Below, in pieces: positions 38,301-46,363 of a DNA stretch of 64,000 nucleotides. The position numbers and the translations under genes were made by a program. Position 1 is the first letter of the stretch, and every line of letters begins with the position of its first letter. The notes beneath the pieces are model-generated. The model was not told the origin of the DNA. It did no database searches and worked only from the letters and a program-made list of their open reading frames with translations. This DNA comes from Pedosphaera sp. GTDB taxonomy: Bacteria > Verrucomicrobiota > Verrucomicrobiia > Limisphaerales > Pedosphaeraceae. The DNA lies in NCBI GenBank assembly GCA_028293325.1, contig JAQGPA010000083.1:1-64000 (forward strand). The letters are read 5' to 3'.

Positions 38301-39657
38301 CCGCGCCGGAATTTAATGCCGGAATTCTCAGTGTGGCATCGCTGATGTTAAAATTGCGGATCGGGGCCGCCAGCGTGCCGGCCGAATTGGAGACGACCAG
38401 CGTGCTGCCCGATGTCAAAGTGATGGTGCTGTTGCCTCCGCCCGCGACAATTGAACTCGCGACGACCGTGCCACCGTTAACCGAAAGCGTGCCATTGACG
38501 GCGACAGTTGACGTATTAGTGCGTGCCAGCCGCATGCTGGTATTGACGACCAGCACCGCGCCAGTGCTCTGGAGGTTGTTGTTGACGTTGACAGTTCCTG
38601 TCACGGCGCCGCTCGCGCCGGCGGCGACTTGATAACCGACTTCCAGGGTGTTGACATCGAATGTCCCCGCTCCCATCGTCAATGTTCCGGCGCAGGTGCC
38701 CAATAGGGGACCGGGATTGCCTCTCGCCACCACGACCGTGCCCACCAACGCGTCAACACTACCAAGGGATAGATCCACCGAGGCCACGGTATTATTACCG
38801 CTACTAACAAAACTGTTGTCTCCCACGTTGATCGAGCTGACCCGGCTTACGCCATCGGCGTTACGCAGTTGCAGCTTCGGCGTGGCAAATGCGGCATTAA
38901 AATTCACAGTGCCACTTCCCTTTTGTCCGCCCAAGCGCATGCTGTCTGCAAAAATAGTCGTCAACTGGCCCAAACTCAGTAAGGAGGGCGCGCCGGTATT
39001 GGAATTCACTCCCGCATCTTGCACCATCACTTGCGGCGCTGTGCCCGTCAGCGTGAAATGATTGGTTTTGGCCATCAGAAATGTTCCCGAAGGTCGGTTG
39101 ACGGTATCCCCGGTGATTGCCTGCCCCACCAGCAACCGGCCTAGGGTCGCGTTTATCGTGTCCAACCCGGACGCGTCCAAAGTCGCCAGATGCGAGCCGT
39201 TGGCAGTACTAAACCCTTGCCGCACTACCAAATCGCCGGTGCCGCTCAAACTCAGGGTGCCCCCGGCGCCTTGAATCACGACCGGTGTCAATGTTGAGGC
39301 GGTCGTACTGGCACTTGTGCTGCCGACATAGAGCACATTACCCGCAGTGGTGCGGTTGATCGTCAGCGTTTGTCCCGGACTAATGGTCGTCGTGTGCGTC
39401 GACTGGTTATCTTGCGAGTAGTTCAGTGAGTTGATCGTCCGATTGGCATCCATGATGCTCGCGGTGCCCGCGCCGACATTTGAAAATACCGCATCATCAG
39501 CTGTCCCGGGTGCCGCCAGAGTGCTCCAGTTCGCACCCAGGGACCAGTTGCCGCCGGTGGCGTTCCAGGTGTCGGTTGCGGCATGGATTGTTTGGGTGGA
39601 CAATACTGCGGCAATAATTGCCGCGATGATTCGTGGGGATGGCAGAGCTTTTTTCAT
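35305..39657 (-). CDS. Giant autotransporter-associated beta-strand (PATR) repeat protein
   Basis: 1450 residues. The signal peptide (MKKALPSPRI...TQTIHA) is followed by WNATGGNWSLGANWS, the usual opening of this family. Several PATR units are visible: LTKKGTSSLTIANTG, GSGLLILSGANTYSGAT with AGSLQVDQ, and IKTGNSPMVLTNINTYTGDT. The composition is rich in S, T, N, G and V, as in a right-handed beta-helix. There is no C-terminal autotransporter barrel; instead the end (SYYVLASTNVAL...FFIIRLP) is a divergent form of the C-terminal domain seen on other giants here. A surface adhesin or structural role is likely. Its pilin follows downstream. Confidence 0.8.
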   Translation of the reverse strand: MKKALPSPRIIAAIIAAVLSTQTIHAATDTWNATGGNWSLGANWSTLAAPGTADDAVFSNVGAGTASIMDANRTINSLNYSQDNQSTHTTTISPGQTLTINRTTAGNVLYVGSTSASTTASTLTPVVIQGAGGTLSLSGTGDLVVRQGFSTANGSHLATLDASGLDTINATLGRLLVGQAITGDTVNRPSGTFLMAKTNHFTLTGTAPQVMVQDAGVNSNTGAPSLLSLGQLTTIFADSMRLGGQKGSGTVNFNAAFATPKLQLRNADGVSRVSSINVGDNSFVSSGNNTVASVDLSLGSVDALVGTVVVARGNPGPLLGTCAGTLTMGAGTFDVNTLEVGYQVAAGASGAVTGTVNVNNNLQSTGAVLVVNTSMRLARTNTSTVAVNGTLSVNGGTVVASSIVAGGGNSTITLTSGSTLVVSNSAGTLAAPIRNFNISDATLRIPALNSGAVIAVSNLTAGGSQNVVNISAVPPISSYPATFNLITYQTGVSGNFVLGTLPAASPSYSGTILDTGNGVVALRLTAGPVVDLLLRWTGATDGNWDATTLNWLYQGNSSNFFAGAATSFDDNTTQSNINLTTALSPGTVTVSNNVLQYAFSGSGNIAGASSLTKKGTSSLTIANTGVDNFASVTISSGLLQLGAGGPDGSISTLSITNNGTLVVNRSGSLTLSSAISGTGKLTNSGSGLLILSGANTYSGATVVSAGSLQVDQSTSGSGPLTTAVGTLLSGGGTVNGLVTVGGEINPGAPSVPGVFKAHGGLTLSTGSTLTFDLSATDPSSAGSDSIDVVGNINANNNTIRVNFSGTPQAGVDYLLITYSGSLVSSFNPVITGTHFPVSLDTSVAGQVTMHVTGSTGSALKWNSLSDSTWDTTAINWLDQGNSTPSAFFSGDSVLLDDTANVVPTITIGAGVSVTPSVITNDSANNSFVINGAGRISGTTSIVKTNSSLLAIGTANNFSGTVDVQAGTLRTDNDTALGTIVGNTTVEAGATLDINGHNLGGEPIIVSGAGVGGGAIINSGAAQAQAFRQVTLAGDTTFGGTGLWGINNGGGAASLSTGGNPYKLTKVGVNQVTLAQIAAIDAALGDIDIQQGILEFSGVTASMGDPAHTNTVEAGATLSLANTTVAWNKQFVFNGNGVANTVNIGASGNTELAGPVVMHGDCVYNVGGTLLTISSVISGDGGLIKTGNSPMVLTNINTYTGDTHINAAALRLNGSGSIANSTNIVIAAGATLSVTGRVDATFTLVNNQVLKGNGVVNGTLVAGAGSTVAPGLDAVGSLTVSNAVTLSGTNIMELDEANNTNDVLRCNGSITYGGTLNLVNLGGPITAGKTFKLFYGASYPGSFSSIVPATPGAGQTWDISALGTTGTIKVVAVPTPPHFSGSTLSGTNLVLSGTNGVALSSYYVLASTNVALPLASWTTIATNSFDASGNFSFTNGVNPALPKQFFIIRLP

Positions 39658-39717
39658 AATGGGTTGTAAACGACAAATGGATTGATTGCGAATCTATTGA
39701 AGCCGGTAATTTTCAAC

Positions 39718-39740
39718 ATCCCTCTTTAGAGGGGGGGGTG
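39718..39740. promoter_or_regulatory. Palindrome CATCCCTC-GAGGG upstream of the PATR gene
   Basis: CATCCCTC-TTTA-GAGGGGGGGG, 60 bases before the PATR start codon. Matches the copies at 26255 and 42935 except for one loop base and the 3' extension. The remainder of the 207-base gap has no gene. Confidence 0.5.
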
Positions 39741-39864
39741 CCGCAGTGCAACTAAAAAAACACTAAAAAACGCGTCGATACCCGTTTCTCTGACCTCCTC
39801 CTGCTGCCTTGCCTCGTTGGCACAGCTGAAAATTCCGGCCTGCCGCCCCCTGCCCCCTCTTTTC

Positions 39865-41019
39865 TTAAATGGCAAAACTTCCGGGCAGCCAGCCGCATTC
39901 CACGCTATGGCGAAAATTCCATTCGGAAGGTTGTTCGAGCTTGTAGCTCCAGAAAAACCAGCCTCGCGTCCCCTCAAAATTTAAAAGCTGGGTATCCGCA
40001 TATGCGCGCGTGACCGAGGCCACTTGAAACGGTGAAAGCCCCTGCATCGCTTCGCCCGGCAATGACAACGACCATTCACCCACGATGGTGGGCAATTCGT
40101 CGCGTTGCATTTCGTTCAGCGAGTCCTCCCGGTTTAGGGCAAAGGCCAGGTGATCCCGGGCCGTGCGCGATTTGTCCGTTTTGTTGAAACACTGGTAAAT
40201 GTGCGTATCTAAAATCACATTGGCAAACGCCGGTTCCTGCATGAATTTCTTCCAGGCCAGCGGGCGGAACGAATCGTGAAACACAATGGCCACGCCCGGG
40301 TCCACATATTTGCGCAGCCGCACATACGCATCCTGGTAAAACTGCTGCAGGATCTCCAGGGACACCTCGTCGCGCGGTTCGTTTAATAATTCAATCCCGC
40401 AGAGATTCGGGTGTTTCCCGTATTTTTGCGCAAAACTTTCCAGGATGCGCAACGTCTCCTGGATGTTCTTTGGATCTTTGGGCCAGTTGATGTCTCCCTT
40501 TCGCCCGCTGTGGTCCCAGCCATTCTGGCTGCCCGGCGCGCCGTGCAAATCCAACAGCAGCTTCAAGCCGTTTTGGCGGCATTGTTCCAGCGCAAAATCG
40601 ATGAAGCGCGCATATTCCACATACGGCTTCATCCCTTCGAGCGCCCAATAACCAACCGGCAGGCGCACGGCGTTCAGGCCGCAATTTTTGATCCACCGGA
40701 AATCCTCCGCCGTGATGAAAGTTTCACGATGCCGGTCCAGCCGTGCCTTGGCTTGTTCTCCCAGGGTGAGACAAAGGCTGTATTCATCTTGCGCGTCGGT
40801 CCCGTGGTAAAGCCTTGGCACCATCCATCTTTCCAGCACCAGCCACGACCCCAAATTCACGCCGCGAAATTTTGTCGTCGCCGGTGCGGGCGGATTCCCT
40901 GGTTGTTGGGCGGTCGGTGAACGGGGCGCCTCTTGAGCCAGGCTCAGTCCTGACATGCCCGCGGCCGCCAGCGTTACCGCGCCACCCAGGGCTTTTTGAA
41001 TAAATTCTTTACGATGCAT
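39865..41019 (-). CDS. Secreted GH5 exo-beta-1,3-glucanase-like enzyme
   Basis: 384 residues from the ATG starting MHRKEFIQKALGG, with GAAGGA upstream; a nine-residue longer form is unlikely. The leader resembles a Tat signal with RK in place of RR. The barrel has FRGVNLGSWLVLERW, LLDLHGAPGSQNGWDHSG, acid/base E214 (ELLNEP) and nucleophile E315 (IVGEWS). The HGAPGSQNG stretch is typical of GH5 subfamily 9, as in yeast Exg1, which releases glucose from beta-1,3-glucan chain ends. It is 37 bases after the GH3 gene on the same strand, so the two probably form an operon that finishes laminarin-type oligosaccharides. Confidence 0.9.
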   Translation of the reverse strand: MHRKEFIQKALGGAVTLAAAGMSGLSLAQEAPRSPTAQQPGNPPAPATTKFRGVNLGSWLVLERWMVPRLYHGTDAQDEYSLCLTLGEQAKARLDRHRETFITAEDFRWIKNCGLNAVRLPVGYWALEGMKPYVEYARFIDFALEQCRQNGLKLLLDLHGAPGSQNGWDHSGRKGDINWPKDPKNIQETLRILESFAQKYGKHPNLCGIELLNEPRDEVSLEILQQFYQDAYVRLRKYVDPGVAIVFHDSFRPLAWKKFMQEPAFANVILDTHIYQCFNKTDKSRTARDHLAFALNREDSLNEMQRDELPTIVGEWSLSLPGEAMQGLSPFQVASVTRAYADTQLLNFEGTRGWFFWSYKLEQPSEWNFRHSVECGWLPGSFAI

Positions 41020-41056
41020 ATGATTGTTATTTCCTTCGAACCTCACGGTTCGGAAT

Positions 41057-42907
41057 TCAGTCAGTCAGCCCAAAGCCTGCGGCAAACAGCGGTTCCTCGG
41101 TTCGGTCACCCGTGGGCACGTGCTCATTGCTGCGTGGCCAGGTACGCGGAGATTTGCCCGAGAATTTATGATCGCCAAACAGCACGTCCCCCACTCCCAT
41201 CCCCTCCGTGCCCGGCAGCCACGCGGCTACGAAAGCACTGCTATCTGTCAAAGCCCCATTCAAAATCAATGGCCGCCCCGAAAGTAAAACCGTTATGACC
41301 GGCACGCCGGCAGCCTTCGCCTTTTGGATCAATGCCCCATCCCCCGCCGGCAAATTTAAATCCTTCCGGTCACCTTTCATTTCCGCATAGGGCGCCTCGC
41401 CGACCACGACAATAATCGCGTCGGCGCCCTTTAGATCGTTGCCCTCGGGCGAAAATGTGACCTTTGTTTCCGCTGAGACGGTTTGGCGAATGGCGGCCAG
41501 GATGGTGGTGCCGCCGTGCGTGACTGCGCCTTTGCGTCCCTGCCAGTCAATTGTCCAGCCCCCGCATTGGCTTCCCAAATCATCCGCCGCTGCGCCCACC
41601 ACGGCGAGCTGCTTTATCTGCTTCGATAACGGCAAGGCATGATTTTCATTCTTCAGCAGCACCAACGACTCACGCACACACTCCCGCGCCACCTCACGGT
41701 GTTCCGGTGAGCCAATCGCCGCCGTCAGCTTGGCATTGGTCGCTTCGTCTTCGAAAATACCCATTTCCAATTTGACGCGCAAAATCCGGCTCACTGCGTC
41801 GTCAATGCGCGGTTGCGATACTTTCCCCTCCGCCACCAATGCCTTCAGGTCCTGGATAAACTCCACAAAATTATTCGATTTGCCGGGGCCATAGGGAATC
41901 ATAACCATGTCGATCCCCGCATTGATCGCTTGCTCAACGTCGAATTTGTAATCCGGCGCTATCTGGTCAATCGCCGCCCAGTCCGATACCAGAAAGCCCC
42001 GAAAACCGAGTTCGCCTTTCAACGTCCCGGTCAGCAACTGTTTGTAGCCATGCATTTTGACGCCGTTCCAACTGCTGTAGGAAACCATGATGGAACCAAC
42101 GCCAGCTTCGATGGCGGCCCGGTAAGGCGGCAGATAAATCTCCCGCAATGTCGCTTCGTCACAAATGGTATTGCCCTGGTCCTTGCCGCCTTGCGTGCCT
42201 CCGTCGCCAATAAAATGTTTGGCGCAAGCCAGCACGGACTTCGGATTTGCCGAAAGGCTGTCGCCCTGCAAACCGCGCACTGCTGCGGCGCCCAGTTCGG
42301 CCACCAGCGCGGTTCCTTCGCCGTAGCTCTCATACGTCCGCCCCCAACGTTCATCCTGCGCCACCGCCAGGCACGGCGCAAAAGCCCAGCGAATGCCGGT
42401 GCCCGCCACTTCCTCCGCCGTGACCCGCTCGGCGCGTTGAATTAGTTCTGGATTGTGGGTCGCGCCCAGGCCGATGTGATGCGGCAGAATCACCGCCCCA
42501 TCAATATTGTTATGGCCATGCACGGCATCAATTCCGTAAAGCAGCGGAATCTTGAGCCGGGTCTGCCGGGCCTGGCTTTGCAATTGCCCGACCGAATCCA
42601 GCCACGCTTGCGCACTGTTGCCGGCGGCGGGATCAGAACTGCCACCGCTCAAAACCGACCCGAGAAAATATTTGCTGACATCGGCTTTGTTCTTCAACGC
42701 CCCGGAATCGACCTGCACCATCTGGCCAATTTTTTCCTCCAGTGTCATCTGCGACAGCAATTGTTGAACTTTGTCTTCTGCCTTTGGAGCTTCCTTGTCC
42801 GCCGCCCGTGCGTCAACCGTCAGTCCGCCCAACAACAGCAGCACGCCGCCCAGTTGAAGCCATGGCTTTGCCTGAAAAATAATGCTGGTTTTAACCATAC
42901 CCGACAT
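41057..42907 (-). CDS. Secreted GH3 beta-glucosidase / exo-glucanase
   Basis: 616 residues from the start MSGMVKTS, with AAGGA 12 bases upstream; M1 ten residues earlier is possible. A signal peptide ends near VDARA. The GH3 (alpha/beta)8 domain has [24 protein letters not shown] and nucleophile D309 in [12 protein letters not shown]. The second alpha/beta domain carries [15 protein letters not shown] and the glycine-rich GGWTIDWQG. The FnIII domain of BglX is absent, so the protein resembles barley ExoI-type glucan exohydrolases. It removes glucose from beta-1,3/1,4-glucan ends in the periplasm. First gene of the leftward GH3-GH5 operon. Confidence 0.92.
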   Translation of the reverse strand: MSGMVKTSIIFQAKPWLQLGGVLLLLGGLTVDARAADKEAPKAEDKVQQLLSQMTLEEKIGQMVQVDSGALKNKADVSKYFLGSVLSGGSSDPAAGNSAQAWLDSVGQLQSQARQTRLKIPLLYGIDAVHGHNNIDGAVILPHHIGLGATHNPELIQRAERVTAEEVAGTGIRWAFAPCLAVAQDERWGRTYESYGEGTALVAELGAAAVRGLQGDSLSANPKSVLACAKHFIGDGGTQGGKDQGNTICDEATLREIYLPPYRAAIEAGVGSIMVSYSSWNGVKMHGYKQLLTGTLKGELGFRGFLVSDWAAIDQIAPDYKFDVEQAINAGIDMVMIPYGPGKSNNFVEFIQDLKALVAEGKVSQPRIDDAVSRILRVKLEMGIFEDEATNAKLTAAIGSPEHREVARECVRESLVLLKNENHALPLSKQIKQLAVVGAAADDLGSQCGGWTIDWQGRKGAVTHGGTTILAAIRQTVSAETKVTFSPEGNDLKGADAIIVVVGEAPYAEMKGDRKDLNLPAGDGALIQKAKAAGVPVITVLLSGRPLILNGALTDSSAFVAAWLPGTEGMGVGDVLFGDHKFSGKSPRTWPRSNEHVPTGDRTEEPLFAAGFGLTD

Positions 42908-42934
42908 GATTAAACAAATCCTTGGGTTTCCAGC

Positions 42935-42956
42935 CATCCCTCTTTGGAGGGGGATG
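42935..42956. promoter_or_regulatory. Palindrome CATCCCTC-GAGGG between divergent glycanase operons
   Basis: CATCCCTC-TTTG-GAGGGGGATG, near-symmetric, lying 27 bases before the GH3 start and 40 before the GH5/CBM start. The whole divergent gap is 89 bases, so a regulator bound here could control both operons. Confidence 0.55.
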
Positions 42957-42996
42957 ACACGCCCATAACTCTATGCAACGCTAAGCCATCATCCTA

Positions 42997-45900
42997 ATGA
43001 ATTTTCTTACCGCTGTGAAGCTCTTTTGTTCCGGGATGACTTTACCACTGCCCTGTTTCACCCGTCACGCCGGCTCCTGCCAATATGTTTCGGGCGCTGT
43101 GCGCCGGTTCCGTTGGCCTTTCGCCTGCCTCCTGATCTTGATTGGCTTATGTCTTTTCCCCTGTTCTTCACGCGCGGGTTATCTGCACGCCTCCGGGGTC
43201 ACGAACTTGGATAACCACAATCAACCCATCATTTTGCGCGGGGTGAATCTTGGCTCCTGGCTCTGGCCCGAGTTTTATATGATGGGCAATCTCAACCTGC
43301 CCAACTATGCCAACGCTGGCACCGGCAGCGACGGCATCAGCAATTACTACGATGCCTGGGTCGCCGCCATCCAGGATGTGCTCGGCGGCGACACCAATCT
43401 CACCGCCCAGGTGCTCGACTCTTACTGGAGCAATTTTATCACGGCTGCGGATATCGTCTATCTGCACCAACAGGGCTTCAATTCCGTGCGGGTGCCGTTT
43501 GATTTTGAGGAGTTTTTCTGCGTCACCAATTGGGCCAATAATTATCCCACCAACGGCTACGACATTGATGTCGGGTTTAAGTATTTTGACAATCTCCTGA
43601 CCTGGTGTGCCACCAACAATATTTATGTGATCCCAGATTTTCATTGCCCGCCCGGCGGTCCCAACAATTTTGCCGTCGTCAATTATGGCGGCACACTAAA
43701 TACCAACACCGCCAGCGTGTTCGTCAACGACGCCAACCTCGCTCTCTGCGGCCACATCTGGACCCGGATCGCCGCGCGTTACCTGACCAACCAATGGATC
43801 GGCGGTTACGACCTGCTCAACGAACCCGTCAATACCAGCGATACCAACCATGGTCCCGGCCGGGTGGGCAGCCCTTATCTCGCCAACACTTATTCCAACC
43901 TCGTTCACCTCATCCGCTTGACGGATACCAACCACATGCTCCTGTGTGAAGGTGACGCCTACGCCAGCACCTTAAGCAACATGGAAAACCCGCCTTGGAC
44001 GGATCCCAGTTCAAATTTGAGTTTCTCCGATCACGATTACGGCAGCAGCCTCCCGCTGGGCACTGGCAACCGCTCCACCTGCATCGGTCTTAATCTTCCC
44101 ATTTGGTCAGGCGAATTTGGCCTGAACGCCACGCGCTGGAATAATCGCATCATCGCCTCCACTTACGAAGCGCCCTTTACCCAATCGGGCAAGACCATCG
44201 TTGAAGGCCATTGTTATTGGGCTTACAAAGCCTGTCTCTGGGATGTGATGGTGCAAAATCCGCAACCGCCCGGCTGGAAGGCCTTGAAAGCGTACTGGTC
44301 CTCCGGCAACAACCCAAGTCTTAAGCCGTCCGTCACCAATGCCTATAAGTGGCTCATCAGCTATGCGGAAGCGTCAAATTTCACCAACTGTGTGGTCCGC
44401 GTGGAACTCACGGACAGTTTGAGGCGCTCGAACACCAACCTCAGCGGCACCGGATTTTCCCAAACCAACCTCCCTTATAAAACAGGCGTGACCATTCCCG
44501 GAAAAATCTTCGCGGTGGACTACGACATGGGCGATTCCAATTTGGCGTACGTCGATACGGTGTCAGAAGATACCGCCAACAGAGGCCCTAATGGCACAAC
44601 TTGGAACAGCGCCTTCTTTGGCCGGGATGACGGCGTGGACACCTCCACCTCCACCGACCCCGGCACGTTATTAAAGGTCGGCTGGAATGATGCCGGCGAG
44701 TGGCAACGGCACTCGATCACCTGCACGCCCGGCACTTACGATATTTACATCCGCTATGCCGGCGGCGCGGCGGGCGGTCAGCTTAACGTGATGGTGAACA
44801 GTAACAATGTCTCGGGCACTGTCACCCTGCCCTCCACCGGCGGCTACGTCAACTATTCCACCTATCTGATAACCAATGCCACGGTCACAAATTCGGGCCC
44901 GGCCAGTGTTCAGATTAATTGCCTCAATCCCGGCTACGACCTTCTTTGGATTGAATTCGTTCCCTCCGCCGGCGCGCCTTTGCCGCCGGTTGGAGAAACG
45001 GTCATCGGCGCGCAGTCAGGAATTCCCGCCGGCTTGACCGCCGGCCTCCAGGCCTGGGCCGGGAATTCCACCGTGTCGATAAATTGGCTCCCTTGTGAGG
45101 CTGCTGCCAGCTACAATGTTAAACGAAGCTTTTTGCCGGGCGGGCCTTATACCACCATCGCAAACTGCCCGTCATTGAGCTATCTCGACCAGGGCTTAAC
45201 CAATGGAGTCACCTGTTACTATGCCGTCTCTGCTGTGAATCCAAACGGCGAGAGCAGCAACTCCGCGGAAGTAAACGCCACTCCGCAACCCAACAATTTG
45301 CCCGCTCCGTTCATGGATGCTGATGTCGGCCTGGCCACGTTATGGAACGGCGACGCCGGCGATGTCGGTTGGCCCGGCAGCGCCAGTTATGCCGGCGGCG
45401 CCTATACCGTTGTCGGTTCCGGTGTGGATATTTGGAACAACGTCGACTCCTTCCACTATCTCTATCGTGGTGTTTCCGGGGACAGCACCAACATCGTCCG
45501 CGTTGTCAGCCTCCAAAACACGGATCCTTGGGCCAAAGCCGGATTGATGGTCCGGGAAAATCTTAACCAGGATTCGATAAATGCCTTCATCGCCATTTCC
45601 TCGCAGAACGGCGCCCTTTTCTCCTTCCGCACCAACGTCGCCAGCGCCAGCGCCAGTTCTCCCGGTTCCGGCGCGGCCCCGTATTGGGTCAAACTGGTGC
45701 GCCTCGGCAATTCATTTACCGGCTTTACCTCGGTGAACGGATCCGCGTGGAATCAGGTCGGCACAACCAACCTGCCCATGGCGGCCAATTATTTTGTGGG
45801 CCTGGCCATAACCGCGCACAGCTCTACCCGCACGAACGCCGCCACCTTTGACAGCCTCAGCTTCGCCTCCCAATTGCCTCTGCCGCCCGCAAATTTTGTG

Positions 45901-46353
45901 GTAATATCGGACAGTACCCAAATCACATTGAATTGGACGCCTGTGGCAGGAGCCACTGGTTACAATGTCAAACGGGCCAACGCCCTGGGTGGACCCTACT
46001 CGGTTATTGCCGCTGGTGTCATCGGCACGAACTACACCGACCTGAACCTCACCAATGGCGTCAGATATTATTATGTGGTCACGGCCATCAATTGGAACGG
46101 TGAAAGCGCGAGCTCCAGTCAGACCTCGGCCGTCGCGCCACTGCCGCGCCTCACCGCCAACTGCTCGGCCGACAATTTGGCTTTAGTCTGGCCTCAGACT
46201 GCCACGACCTTCAGACTTTACAGTGCCACAAACTTGACGCCACCGGTCTTCTGGTCGCCCCTCACCAATCAAATAACCAGCCAAAGCAATCTGTTGAGTG
46301 TAACGCTGCCGTTAAATGATCAGCGCGCGTTTTTTCAGTTGGGAAATCCTTGA
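42997..46353 (+). CDS. Secreted GH5 family glucanase with CBM6/35, FN3 and LamG-like modules
   Basis: 1118 residues. The hydrophobic signal core is WPFACLLILIGLCL at about 40-53; the long N-region suggests that a GTG at 43099 may be the true start. The GH5 barrel has LRGVNLGSWLWPE, acid/base E276 (DLLNEP) and nucleophile E373 (WSGEFG), related to exo-beta-1,3-glucanases. A CBM6/35-like domain lies at about 505-655 (VGWNDAGEWQRH, PGTYDIYIRYAGG). FN3, a DUF1349/LamG-like jellyroll (DPWAKAGLMVREN), a second FN3 and the C-terminal domain ending RAFFQLGNP follow. It is followed within 10 bases by the PL8 gene and is divergent from GH3-GH5. Confidence 0.88.
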   Translation: MNFLTAVKLFCSGMTLPLPCFTRHAGSCQYVSGAVRRFRWPFACLLILIGLCLFPCSSRAGYLHASGVTNLDNHNQPIILRGVNLGSWLWPEFYMMGNLNLPNYANAGTGSDGISNYYDAWVAAIQDVLGGDTNLTAQVLDSYWSNFITAADIVYLHQQGFNSVRVPFDFEEFFCVTNWANNYPTNGYDIDVGFKYFDNLLTWCATNNIYVIPDFHCPPGGPNNFAVVNYGGTLNTNTASVFVNDANLALCGHIWTRIAARYLTNQWIGGYDLLNEPVNTSDTNHGPGRVGSPYLANTYSNLVHLIRLTDTNHMLLCEGDAYASTLSNMENPPWTDPSSNLSFSDHDYGSSLPLGTGNRSTCIGLNLPIWSGEFGLNATRWNNRIIASTYEAPFTQSGKTIVEGHCYWAYKACLWDVMVQNPQPPGWKALKAYWSSGNNPSLKPSVTNAYKWLISYAEASNFTNCVVRVELTDSLRRSNTNLSGTGFSQTNLPYKTGVTIPGKIFAVDYDMGDSNLAYVDTVSEDTANRGPNGTTWNSAFFGRDDGVDTSTSTDPGTLLKVGWNDAGEWQRHSITCTPGTYDIYIRYAGGAAGGQLNVMVNSNNVSGTVTLPSTGGYVNYSTYLITNATVTNSGPASVQINCLNPGYDLLWIEFVPSAGAPLPPVGETVIGAQSGIPAGLTAGLQAWAGNSTVSINWLPCEAAASYNVKRSFLPGGPYTTIANCPSLSYLDQGLTNGVTCYYAVSAVNPNGESSNSAEVNATPQPNNLPAPFMDADVGLATLWNGDAGDVGWPGSASYAGGAYTVVGSGVDIWNNVDSFHYLYRGVSGDSTNIVRVVSLQNTDPWAKAGLMVRENLNQDSINAFIAISSQNGALFSFRTNVASASASSPGSGAAPYWVKLVRLGNSFTGFTSVNGSAWNQVGTTNLPMAANYFVGLAITAHSSTRTNAATFDSLSFASQLPLPPANFVVISDSTQITLNWTPVAGATGYNVKRANALGGPYSVIAAGVIGTNYTDLNLTNGVRYYYVVTAINWNGESASSSQTSAVAPLPRLTANCSADNLALVWPQTATTFRLYSATNLTPPVFWSPLTNQITSQSNLLSVTLPLNDQRAFFQLGNP

Positions 46354-46363
46354 TAATATCGTT

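Noticed and set aside
37571-39274. Several + strand frames opposite the PATR gene
   Set aside because: Low-complexity shadows of the S/T/N/G-rich repeats; hydrophobic composition comes from reverse-complement codons, not from a real membrane protein.
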